Assembly (NCBI GenBank): GCA_015056175.1
Contig: SVGT01000015.1
Location: forward strand, 1 to 43,502
Direction: 5' to 3'
From: Clostridiales bacterium
GTDB taxonomy: Bacteria > Bacillota > Clostridia > Christensenellales > Aristaeellaceae
DNA length: 43,502 nt
The translations under genes and the position numbers were made by a program. Shown in pieces: positions 7,266-15,205 of the stretch. The first letter of the stretch is position 1. Each line of letters begins with the position of its first letter. Below the pieces are notes generated by a model. It was given only the letters and a program-made list of their open reading frames with translations, made no database searches and had not been told where the DNA came from.

Positions 7266-10200
7266 TTACTTCAGGTATTCCTTGATCAGATTGATCGTGT
7301 AGTCATAGGTCGTGTAACCCTTGCCTACAGAAATCTTCAGATGAGGACCACAAAATGCCATGAACTGTTCTTCCGTAATGTAGTCTGCGTAATCTTCGTA
7401 CGTATACAGGCCGTATTCTTCGATATCGCTCTTCAGAACAGCTTCATCATACTTCATGCCTTCGCCAACCACCAAACCGGCTTGCATCTGATGGAATGCA
7501 TTCGTCAGCGAGAGGATATCTTCCGTGATGAAGTTGTAATGACCCGCAGAAATCAGCGTATAGCTACCTGTAGTCTCCTTGTACACTTTACAGGATGCAA
7601 GGCGTACCGTCTCGTTCTTGGTGCCATCCGACATCACGAACGCATGTCCCACATAATCGCTTGCATTGCTGCCATCGATCAGCACGAATTTGTTTTCATC
7701 CGCATCGAAGAAGGAATGGGCATTTACCGCTTTCACAGTTGCACCATTTTCGAAGCTCAATTCGATCACAGCGTATTCATCTGTGCCATGATTCACGATC
7801 AGCGCAGGCTTCGCAGTAGAATACTCACCGTTGAAGAAGTCCCATACAAGCAGCTCATCTTCATAGGCCACATACTGGATTTCCTTCTTGCTGCCATCTG
7901 CAAGCGTTACAAGGGTTTCCGGTGCCACACAACTACCGCCACCACCACTGCTCGCCTCAAACTTCGTCAGCGTACCGTTGCAGAAATCAGAGTACTTATA
8001 CTGCTCATCCTGATTTTCTGCCACACTCCACGTATGGGAGAATGTGAGTTCTTTACCATTGTTGTTATCCTTGAACGAATACGATACTGCTATGGTACGT
8101 GCGCTGTTGCCGGAGTTCACCAAGCCATTACTTGCAGCAGCAACGAAGTACAATGTATCAGCCGTGCCATTACCATCAGTATCAACACTCACAGGCATCG
8201 CATAAACTTTGTTACTGCTATGCACCTGTCCGCCCGTCAAAGTCAACGTAAAGTCTCCGTTATCCGGGCTATAAGTCCAAGTGGTGTTGGTGCCGTTCAG
8301 CTTACCTTTGGTAGTGGGCGTATAATCAGCAAGATTTATCGTCTTGTACTGCTTTTCAGCAACGCTCCAATACTTGATTTGGATACCTTCCAACGCAGGT
8401 GCAGCGCCGTGCCACGTTCCGCCAGAACTGGATGCAACGCAAAGACCTGCTTCATAGTTTTCAGCAACCAGAGAGGGCGATTCCTTACTGGTTTCGGTGC
8501 CGGTCACCTTATAGGTGGCGGTGTATTCCTTGCCTTTCACGGTAGCGGTCAGGGTGTAAGTAGTGCCGCCTGCCGTTACTGCTACAGGGGAAGTGGGCTT
8601 GGCATTGCCATTCACCTTGAAGTCGGTCACCGTCACGCCATTGATGCTCATGCTCAGCTTGCTGAAATCCAGCGCATAGCCGCTCAGCTTGTCCAGATCC
8701 ACATTCAGCTCATACACCCAGCCATCCGTACCGAAGGATTTGCCGGTGGTCAGGCCATCCGCCGTATCGGAGTAAGTTACCGTGATGATATCGCTATACT
8801 TGTTGGGCACATATTCGGTTTCCGTTTTGAAGGAATCCGCAGTGCCATTGGTGTTCTTGTAGGAATACACATACACCGTGGTACTGAGAATGGAGATCTG
8901 AACTTTTACATCCTTCATCTCATATGGGATGGTTGCCTTATCCGTACGGTTATCGGTAATGTTATCCGGCGCCGCCACCGTCTTCTGTGCATCCTCCGGC
9001 ATATAGGCAAAGCCAAGGTTCAAAGAATCTTTGCCGTTAATATTGTGAATAAAAGCTGTTTCTTTCATTACGCCATCCACAATATCCTGCCCCGCACTGG
9101 GTACATATTGCTTATCATCTGCATTCACCCACGCCTGCTGCACCAAAGTGCCTTTCAGCGTAGTGGGCGTAGCCTTGCCTTCAGAATCGCACAGATACAA
9201 CACACTGAATCCCATCAGAGACTTACTGCTATTGCAATTAGATGGAGCAGGTTTCTGCACCAACACTACATCTTTCATCGTCAGACTGTTGGCAGCGCTA
9301 CCCACTAGCACAGTTGCCACAGCACCCAGTTCAATCTGGGAATTATCAATTACCAGATTGCCACTGGACACGTTCACCGCAGCACGGGCACCGGAAATAC
9401 GGCTGTTGAGAATCTGACTATTGCCAGTTGCCATGACGCCGCTCTTGGCATTGTAGTAACGAGTCTTGCCGTTGGAATCTGTCTCGCTGCGGTTATCATC
9501 ATCCTCAAGATTACTCTTATACAGTGCCGCCCAATCGAAATTCGGGCAAACAATCTGCACATTGTCCAACGTACCGTTGTTCAGCGTGACAAACGAATAA
9601 CCAAGGTCAGCAGCCACGGAGTCGCTGCCGCAAGTCATGGTGAAGCCGTTGCCGTACAGCGCATAACCGTCGGACACTTCCAAAGAACTGAAACCGCAGT
9701 CATTCAGCAGCACCACGTTGTTGGAGGTGGCGCTGGTCGCGGTGGTCACGTTCTTCGCATCCACAACTTCGAGGTACAGCACGGTGGGCGTGCAGTAGGT
9801 GTCATCATCCTTGATGGTCACCTTGACCACGCCGGTGTCTTTGAACTGAATCGTGCCGTTCGTCCAAGTGCTATTGGAAGTGTACGTGCCGCTCGCAGCC
9901 GTGCCGTTCACCGGTTCCACCGTCACGGACACAGTGCCAATCGTCGCGCCATCCTTCGCCTTGAACAGCGAATCCAGCTTCACAGCGTTCTGATTACCCA
10001 CGCGGTACAGGAAATCGCCAGTGAACTTCTTGTCGAACTTCACTGCACTCTGCCGCTCGGTGATATCAACAGTGATCACAGTGGGCGTGCAGAAGTAGTA
10101 GTCCTGAATAATCAGCTGAATCTTGCCCGTACCAGTAAAGTAGACAGTTCCTTCAGCCCAATTATTCGTATTGCGCTCAAAGTTAATAGAAACAGGATTA

Positions 10201-12857
10201 GGATTATTCTCAGTCAGATCAGTAATGGAAACCGTCAGCGCCGCAGGAACAAGCGCAACTTTAGTTTGAAGCAAGGTAAAGATATCGCCCAGCTTGTATT
10301 CACAATTATTGGCAAGTTCGGTAATCTCGCTTGCAAACTTCACAACAGATTCTTCCTGTTCGCCTTCGGTGATATCGAGATTGGTCACAATACCGCTGTA
10401 CTTTTCAAGACCGATGCTGTTCACACCCCAGCCATAGCCGGTGAACAGCTGATGGAAGGGCAGGTAAATGGCACGGTTGTTTTCTGCATCAGTATGTGTG
10501 TGATTGCAACCGGTGACAGAAGTACGTTCATTAGCATCGACAACACCATTGCCGTTGTCATCGGTGAATTCCAGCTCGGAATGAGGCACGCGGCTGAACT
10601 TATAGTCATCCGGGCCGGAGTAGCTGGGATGGCCGTTCTTTTCAAACTCGCAGTAGTAATAATCGTTCCAATCGCCATAGTTGACGGTACAGCCGGTAGC
10701 GCTGATGCCGGTCATGTCGGGAATGGTCTTGCCTTCTTCATTGGTGGTGTTCTCACGAATGGAGCCGATGATCATGCCGGCGTAGCGGTAGGCATAATAC
10801 TGGTAGTTGCCGCACACGTCGTTGTACACGTCCATCTGCGCGGACACGTGGCAGTTTTCAAAGTGGATGCCCGCGTTCTTGGGAGAATCGGCAGAGGTCT
10901 GGCCGCTGGTGGGATAATACTGACCCACAATGCCGCCGCAGGCCACATCGTAAGAGCCCCACAGCGCGGAGATCTTGTTGGAATTATCCACGGTGATGTT
11001 GGTGAAGGTGGTCTTGAGGTTCGCTTCCTTCGCGTACCAGCCCACGCAGCCCACGATGCCGCCGTTGCCGATGTTGTACACGCGGGGGTTGCAGCCCGTG
11101 ATGGCGATGTTCTCGAAAGTGGCGCCATCCGCATAGGCGGCGATCACACCGGTGGTGGCGATTTCGCCGTCGGAGGAGAAGTTATCCACGGTCAGATTCT
11201 TGATGGTAGCACCATAGACCCTGCCGAACAGACCCATGCCGTCGCGGTAGTACTGTTCCTCAGGGGAATACCAGTCGTGGTCGCCCTTCATCTCCCAGGT
11301 GTTCTGGTAGAAGTTGGAGATGGTGTGGCCGTTGCCATCGAAGGTGCCAGAGAAGGGATAGAAGCCGGTGGTGACGGCAACGCCGGTCTTTTCATACTTG
11401 CCATCGTCGCTGTTGTAGCCGATGGGGTAGAAGATAAGGTCGGGGTTGTTCTCGGATTCTTTGTCGCCCAGGTTGACGTCAGAGATCAGCTTGACGGTCT
11501 TGCCGGCGAAGGAATCCTGAGTCTGGCCGTTCATGCCGCCGACGATGGCGCCGAAAGCAGCCAGCTGGTCAGCGTTGGCTATGATGTACTCAGAGGCAGT
11601 TTCACCCTCCGCAAGAGGCGCAACAGCATTGGTGTACCAGGAGTAGTCGAACTCGCCTTTCCAAGCGGCAGGTTCAGCCACCATGGCCACTTCGGAGAAC
11701 GTCGCCATGGCCACGGCCACATCGCCGGTGGCGGGATCGTAGGAGAAGCTGTTGTGGGCGGAGGTGGCGTCGACAGCGGCCACGCGGGTCATCTTATGGG
11801 TGGCACCGTCTTCCACATGGTACAGGCTGTAGTTACCAATGTTCAGACCCGTGGCAAGCACCTTGCCCATGCTGATCTGCACGGGCACGGTGTTATCGTC
11901 CGCCAGGCCTTCCACGCACACTTCGTAGGCGGAGAGCACTTCATCCGCACCCACGGAGACGTTGGCCTCGCTCTGCGCCTTGGGCGCGATGATGAGGCGC
12001 AGGGAGGTGGCGCCGGGAGCCATCTTGGCGCCCGCGGGCACGGTGGCGGTCACATGACCGGTGGCGTCCACAAACTGCACGTCCTGGGGCACCAGGCCGT
12101 TGGCATCGGGCGTTACATGCACCACCATCTGGGTGGGCACCACCACGTCAGGCAGCTCGGCGTCCGCATCGTACCGGTTGTTGAAGGCGTCGTTCTCCCA
12201 GGTGTACTGGGTGGCGGCCAGCTGCAGCTTGAAGCCATCGCCCACAGAGCAGTTCATATACTCGTTGCCGGCGGTGTGCTGCATGTGCAGGACCAGGGCG
12301 CAATCCACGCTGCCGGTGGCGACAGACTTGGCATCGGCAGGCAGGGTCACATCCTTGGCGCCCTTTTCAGGCAGCAGAATGCCAAAGCCCGCGCCGTTTT
12401 CCTTGCCAAGCAGCTCGGTCAGCGTACCCATGTACTGCAGCTCGGTGTAGTTCCCCTTGGTGATCACCTGATTTTCCTGCAGCACGCCAAAGTAGACGTC
12501 AATCACGTCCATCAGATTGGCTTCGCCGATGATCAGCTGGGTGGGGATCACGTTCAGCTCATACTGGAAGGCCAGATTGCCTTTGTTGCTGATACGGATA
12601 TATCGAACAGACGTAAAGTTGGGCTCCCAGAGCTTGTCGTTAAAGACCGTGCCCTCGGAAGCGTCCGTCCACTTCGTATTGGCTCCGTTATACTCGGTCG
12701 CATATTCCAGGCCAGCCTTCAGGCTGCCGGAAGCGATGATGTTGCCGGTCATCTTCACTTCATCGGTGAAGTAGGCAAAGGTGGAGCCTACCACGATGTT
12801 GAAGCACATGATGACCATCAGGATGGACGCGAGCCATCTGGTACCGTGTCTGCGCAT
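7266..12857 (-). CDS. Giant surface protein: SipW signal, TasA-like head, GLUG/beta-helix, Ig-like repeats, C-terminal Hint domain
   Basis: A 1863-residue exported protein. Residues 1-40: basic start, hydrophobic core and GSTFAYFTDEV, a SipW-type signal. About 40-245: a TasA-like domain paralogous to the one in the facing gene, ending NNRYDADAE. About 250-400: beta-sandwich. About 430-830: beta-helix with GLUG-like turns (LFGRVYGATIKNLTV, NGGIVG, CGGIVG). About 850-1035: two Ig-like repeats, each ending in (Y/F)CTPTV. About 1040-1200: a second helix-like part. Up to 1635: further beta repeats. SSGGGGS (1636-1642) is a linker to a Hint domain that begins at Cys1643. The start ATG follows AGGAGG. 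A TTGACA lies upstream at 12926-12931 on this strand, but without a well-placed -10. The 3' part is less GC-rich than the 5' part. Likely a cell-surface or matrix protein whose Hint domain cuts or links the chain; this is inferred. Confidence 0.82.
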   Translation of the reverse strand: MRRHGTRWLASILMVIMCFNIVVGSTFAYFTDEVKMTGNIIASGSLKAGLEYATEYNGANTKWTDASEGTVFNDKLWEPNFTSVRYIRISNKGNLAFQYELNVIPTQLIIGEANLMDVIDVYFGVLQENQVITKGNYTELQYMGTLTELLGKENGAGFGILLPEKGAKDVTLPADAKSVATGSVDCALVLHMQHTAGNEYMNCSVGDGFKLQLAATQYTWENDAFNNRYDADAELPDVVVPTQMVVHVTPDANGLVPQDVQFVDATGHVTATVPAGAKMAPGATSLRLIIAPKAQSEANVSVGADEVLSAYEVCVEGLADDNTVPVQISMGKVLATGLNIGNYSLYHVEDGATHKMTRVAAVDATSAHNSFSYDPATGDVAVAMATFSEVAMVAEPAAWKGEFDYSWYTNAVAPLAEGETASEYIIANADQLAAFGAIVGGMNGQTQDSFAGKTVKLISDVNLGDKESENNPDLIFYPIGYNSDDGKYEKTGVAVTTGFYPFSGTFDGNGHTISNFYQNTWEMKGDHDWYSPEEQYYRDGMGLFGRVYGATIKNLTVDNFSSDGEIATTGVIAAYADGATFENIAITGCNPRVYNIGNGGIVGCVGWYAKEANLKTTFTNITVDNSNKISALWGSYDVACGGIVGQYYPTSGQTSADSPKNAGIHFENCHVSAQMDVYNDVCGNYQYYAYRYAGMIIGSIRENTTNEEGKTIPDMTGISATGCTVNYGDWNDYYYCEFEKNGHPSYSGPDDYKFSRVPHSELEFTDDNGNGVVDANERTSVTGCNHTHTDAENNRAIYLPFHQLFTGYGWGVNSIGLEKYSGIVTNLDITEGEQEESVVKFASEITELANNCEYKLGDIFTLLQTKVALVPAALTVSITDLTENNPNPVSINFERNTNNWAEGTVYFTGTGKIQLIIQDYYFCTPTVITVDITERQSAVKFDKKFTGDFLYRVGNQNAVKLDSLFKAKDGATIGTVSVTVEPVNGTAASGTYTSNSTWTNGTIQFKDTGVVKVTIKDDDTYCTPTVLYLEVVDAKNVTTATSATSNNVVLLNDCGFSSLEVSDGYALYGNGFTMTCGSDSVAADLGYSFVTLNNGTLDNVQIVCPNFDWAALYKSNLEDDDNRSETDSNGKTRYYNAKSGVMATGNSQILNSRISGARAAVNVSSGNLVIDNSQIELGAVATVLVGSAANSLTMKDVVLVQKPAPSNCNSSKSLMGFSVLYLCDSEGKATPTTLKGTLVQQAWVNADDKQYVPSAGQDIVDGVMKETAFIHNINGKDSLNLGFAYMPEDAQKTVAAPDNITDNRTDKATIPYEMKDVKVQISILSTTVYVYSYKNTNGTADSFKTETEYVPNKYSDIITVTYSDTADGLTTGKSFGTDGWVYELNVDLDKLSGYALDFSKLSMSINGVTVTDFKVNGNAKPTSPVAVTAGGTTYTLTATVKGKEYTATYKVTGTETSKESPSLVAENYEAGLCVASSSGGTWHGAAPALEGIQIKYWSVAEKQYKTINLADYTPTTKGKLNGTNTTWTYSPDNGDFTLTLTGGQVHSSNKVYAMPVSVDTDGNGTADTLYFVAAASNGLVNSGNSARTIAVSYSFKDNNNGKELTFSHTWSVAENQDEQYKYSDFCNGTLTKFEASSGGGGSCVAPETLVTLADGSKKEIQYVAYEDELLVWDFFNGEYSTAKPALIVNHGTDEYAVIELSFENGATVKAVNAHSFFDADENKFVLIDGSNASDYVGHAFVMSDGTKNETVRLASCKVYKETTGSYTLISAGHYNFITEDILSLTNAFHQMQAGLVVGEGMKYDEAVLKSDIEEYGLYTYEDYADYITEEQFMAFCGPHLKISVGKGYTTYDYTINLIKEYLK
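7495..7931 (-). other. Hint (hedgehog/intein-fold) domain within the giant protein
   Basis: Residues 1643 to about 1787. It starts with Cys1643 in SCVAPETLVTLADGS, the block-A pattern (Cys1, hydrophobic, T-V/L, D-G). KAVNAHSFF carries the block-B His1714. TGSYTLISAGHYNFIT (His1773, Asn1775) matches the last conserved block. There is no terminal His-Asn followed by Cys, Ser or Thr, so full protein splicing is not expected. N-terminal thioester chemistry, giving cleavage or transfer of the exported part to a nucleophile, is the family-based inference. About 75 residues follow with YDEAVLKSDIEEYGLYTYEDYADY-like helical content of unknown role. Confidence 0.72.
9755..10312 (-). repeat. Tandem Ig-like repeat pair in the giant protein
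   Basis: Two adjacent units of about 90 residues. Unit one ends GKIQLIIQDYYFCTPTVITV, unit two ends GVVKVTIKDDDTYCTPTVLY. Each starts with a Y-(K/R)-(L/V)-G block, then SLF or TLL, then a VSITD/VSVTVEP strand. They are diverged at DNA level, so an old internal duplication. Confidence 0.65.
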
Positions 12858-13032
12858 GGATGCACAACCTCCTGTTTTTTGATCATACCTGCCGCTTTGG
12901 CAAGGGCATGATAAATAAACATACTATGTCAACTTGTATAATAACATGAAACACAGGGCAATACATCCCGCAATTGTGTCGAAACTACTAAATATAGGGA
13001 ACAATCCTAATAAATCACACAGATCCTGTACA

Positions 13033-13062
13033 TTGACCCGCATCTTGCGGTTGTGATATACT
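13033..13062 (+). promoter_or_regulatory. Sigma-A promoter of the GH4 gene
   Basis: TTGACC (13033-13038), 18 nt, TATACT (13057-13062), 39 nt before the ATG. The gap 12858-13101 shows nothing else certain. Confidence 0.65.
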
Positions 13063-13101
13063 TGGATCAGCAAAAATCCGATAAAAAACGGAGGGATACG
13101 C

Positions 13102-14496
13102 ATGGCTGATTTGCATCAAAAGGATCCCAAAGCGCTGCACATTGCCTACATCGGCGGCGGCAGCCGGGGCTGGGCCTGGGGGCTGATGAAGGACCTGGCC
13201 ATGGACGGGGATATGTGCGGCACGGTGCATCTGTACGATATCGACCACGCCGCGGCGCAAAACAACACGCTGATCGGCAACCGGCTGAGCATGAATCCGC
13301 AGGTCAAGTCCCGCTGGCAGTATCAGGCGGAAGCAGCCCTTGAGGATGCACTGACGGGCGCGGATTTTGTCATCATCTCCATCCTGCCCGGCACCTTTGA
13401 GGAAATGCGCAGCGATGTGCATGCGCCGGAAAAGTACGGCATCTGGCAGTCCGTGGGCGATTCCATCGGCCTGGGCGGTTTTATGCGGGCTATGCGTACC
13501 GTGCCCATGTTTGTGACCATCGCCAAAGCCATCCGCGATTATGCCCCCGACGCCTGGGTGATCAACTACACCAACCCCATGACGCTGTGCGTGCGCACGC
13601 TGTATGAGGTGTTCCCCGGCATCAAAGCCTTTGGCTGCTGCCATGAGGTGTTTGGTACCCAGGGGCTTTTGTGCGCTATGCTGGAAAAGGAATACCAGAT
13701 CCCCGGCGTCCGGCGGCAGGACTTGCACACCGCCGTCACGGGCATCAACCATTTCACCTGGCTGCACAGCGCCTCCTGGCAGGGCCTGGATCTGATGCCG
13801 CTGTACCGGGAGTTTGCGGAAAAATACGCAAAGACCGGCTTTACGGAGGGACAGGACAACAACTGGATGAACAATTCCTTCGCCTGCGCCCACAGGGTCA
13901 AGTTTGATCTGTTCCTGCGCTACGGGCTCATCGCGGCGGCGGGAGACCGTCATCTGGCTGAGTTTACGCCCCAGACCTACCTGACCTCCCCCGAAACCGT
14001 ACGGGAATGGATGTACGGATTGACAAGCGTGGACTGGCGCATCGATGATCTGCACAACCGTCTTGCGCGGGCCAGGCGCCTGGTGGCGGGCACGGAGGAA
14101 ATGGATCTGCAACTTTCCGGAGAAGAGGGGCATCTGCTGATCAAGGCGCTGCTTGGCATGCACAGCCTGGTATCCAACGTGAACGTGCCCAACCGCGGGC
14201 AGATCGCAGAGTTGCCGCTTGGCGCCGTGGTGGAAACCAATGCACTCTTTACCCGGGACCGGATCGAGCCCATCCTGACGCCCTCTATGCCCCATGATCT
14301 CGCCGCGCTGATCCTGCTGCACGTACACAATCAGGAAAACACCCTGAAAGCCGCCCTCACCTGCGACAGAGCGCTGGGTTTTGATACCTTTATGAACGAT
14401 CCGCAGATGACGCTGTGCCAGAGCAAGGGCAAACAGCTGTTTGACGAAATGCTGGAAAACCAGAAAGCCTATCTGCCCGATGCATGGTTCAAATAA
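13102..14496 (+). CDS. GH4 glycosidase, LplD-like (probable alpha-galacturonidase)
   Basis: A 464-residue cytoplasmic enzyme of glycoside hydrolase family 4, which works through NAD+-dependent oxidation at C3 and a divalent metal. IGGGSRGW (17-23) is the dinucleotide loop, followed by the acidic LYDID strand end. NYTNPM (155-160) is the family signature. Metal ligands are expected in GCCHE (178-182) and at His217 in TGINHFTW. The R-S-D-V-H segment and these motifs resemble Bacillus LplD, which acts on alpha-galacturonides, more than 6-phospho-glucosidases. That fits the pectin genes further along. ATG follows GGAGGG. It is transcribed alone. Galacturonidase specificity is an inference, GH4 membership is firm. 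Confidence 0.82.
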   Translation: MADLHQKDPKALHIAYIGGGSRGWAWGLMKDLAMDGDMCGTVHLYDIDHAAAQNNTLIGNRLSMNPQVKSRWQYQAEAALEDALTGADFVIISILPGTFEEMRSDVHAPEKYGIWQSVGDSIGLGGFMRAMRTVPMFVTIAKAIRDYAPDAWVINYTNPMTLCVRTLYEVFPGIKAFGCCHEVFGTQGLLCAMLEKEYQIPGVRRQDLHTAVTGINHFTWLHSASWQGLDLMPLYREFAEKYAKTGFTEGQDNNWMNNSFACAHRVKFDLFLRYGLIAAAGDRHLAEFTPQTYLTSPETVREWMYGLTSVDWRIDDLHNRLARARRLVAGTEEMDLQLSGEEGHLLIKALLGMHSLVSNVNVPNRGQIAELPLGAVVETNALFTRDRIEPILTPSMPHDLAALILLHVHNQENTLKAALTCDRALGFDTFMNDPQMTLCQSKGKQLFDEMLENQKAYLPDAWFK

Positions 14497-14566
14497 AAAA
14501 CACCGCCGTCCAGTGAGGGGGATGGAAAGGAAGGAGTTATCTTTCACTTTACACTAAAGAAATACC

Positions 14567-14602
14567 GAAACAGCAAGCCCGCCAAGGCTTGCTGTTTCTT
14601 GT
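14567..14602 (+). terminator. Terminator after the GH4 gene
   Basis: GAAACAGCAAGCC (14567-14579) pairs perfectly with GGCTTGCTGTTTC (14586-14598), loop of 6 nt, followed by TTGTTCT. The T-tract is broken. The descending arm contains the -35 box of the next gene. Confidence 0.65.
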
Positions 14603-14617
14603 TCTGCGTGATAGAAT
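14589..14617 (+). promoter_or_regulatory. Promoter of the MazG-like gene, overlapping the terminator arm
   Basis: TTGCTG (14589-14594), 17 nt, TAGAAT (14612-14617). The -35 lies inside the terminator stem of the upstream gene. Confidence 0.55.
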
Positions 14618-14661
14618 GAAAGTGATAAACTCGAATTTTTACAATAACAAAGGAGAAAATA

Positions 14662-14994
14662 ATGAAAATCACAATAGAAGAATTACAAGCATATTTATAC
14701 GAACAATATGGTGGATGGGGCGAAGAAACAGGATTGTTCATGAAATTAGTTGAAGAAATTGGTGAAGTTGCCGAAATACTTAATAAACGGTCTGGAAGAA
14801 AAGCAGAAGATGAAGAAAATCTGAAATTGGAATTGGCGAATGAATTAGCGGATGTTATTCATTACACAGTTTCAATTGCAGCTATAAATGATATAAACCT
14901 AAATGATGTAATTATTCAAAAAGATAAAAAAGCAGCAATTAAATACAATCATGAAAGAAATTTAGAAGAATTCATAACAAATAGAAGCAAATAA
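14662..14994 (+). CDS. MazG-like nucleotide pyrophosphohydrolase
   Basis: A 110-residue all-alpha protein of the MazG/dUTPase-like superfamily, which splits nucleoside triphosphates to monophosphate and pyrophosphate using Mg2+. The metal motif EExxE is present as E31-E32-x2-E35 (VEEIGEVAE), and the partner ExxD as E61-x2-D64 (ELADVIHY). The length matches single-domain MazG proteins. ATG follows AAAGGAG. The DNA is strikingly AT-rich, with AAA, GAA, ATT and AAT codons, unlike all its neighbours, which suggests recent transfer, for example from a low-GC Clostridium or a phage. It forms a one-gene unit. House-cleaning or phage-related nucleotide control cannot be told apart. Confidence 0.8.
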   Translation: MKITIEELQAYLYEQYGGWGEETGLFMKLVEEIGEVAEILNKRSGRKAEDEENLKLELANELADVIHYTVSIAAINDINLNDVIIQKDKKAAIKYNHERNLEEFITNRSK

Positions 14995-15098
14995 ATCCCG
15001 TTTTGCAGAGCAGATGAATAACTATGTATCCCTCCGCTTCGAGGGCGCAACTATACGCACTGTACCAGTGTATTGCGTTTGTTGAGCTACATAAGCAA

Positions 15099-15137
15099 AC
15101 GAGCATCCGATCTTTTTCACCGGATGCTCGTCTTTTT
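15099..15137 (+). terminator. Terminator between the MazG-like and U32 genes
   Basis: ACGAGCATCCG (15099-15109) and CGGATGCTCGT (15121-15131) form a perfect 11-bp stem with an 11-nt loop, followed by CTTTTTG. The 100 nt before it, after the MazG stop, hold a small CACTG-TAC-CAGTG hairpin and no gene. Confidence 0.75.
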
Positions 15138-15205
15138 GTTGATGGATAAAATGTTCCTTAACAGTTCTCCCACCAAAGGGGCGGCGGTATTCTTTTGCCT
15201 TTTTC

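Noticed and set aside
7269-7931. The Hint region as a full self-splicing intein
   Set aside because: It is at the protein end, with no C-extein and no terminal His-Asn plus Cys/Ser/Thr.
7245-9308. 687-codon open frame on + opposite the giant gene
   Set aside because: Low-complexity His/Arg/Ile-rich product, no ribosome site, and the opposite frame encodes recognisable domains.
10266-12911. 881-codon open frame on + opposite the giant gene
   Set aside because: Gly/His/Val-rich mirror of a biased coding strand; runs past the true start of the minus gene and has no domain.
12899-12931. TTGACA on - upstream of the giant gene as a standard promoter
   Set aside because: The best -10 (TATCAT) is only 13 nt away, too close for sigma-A; the true promoter is unresolved.
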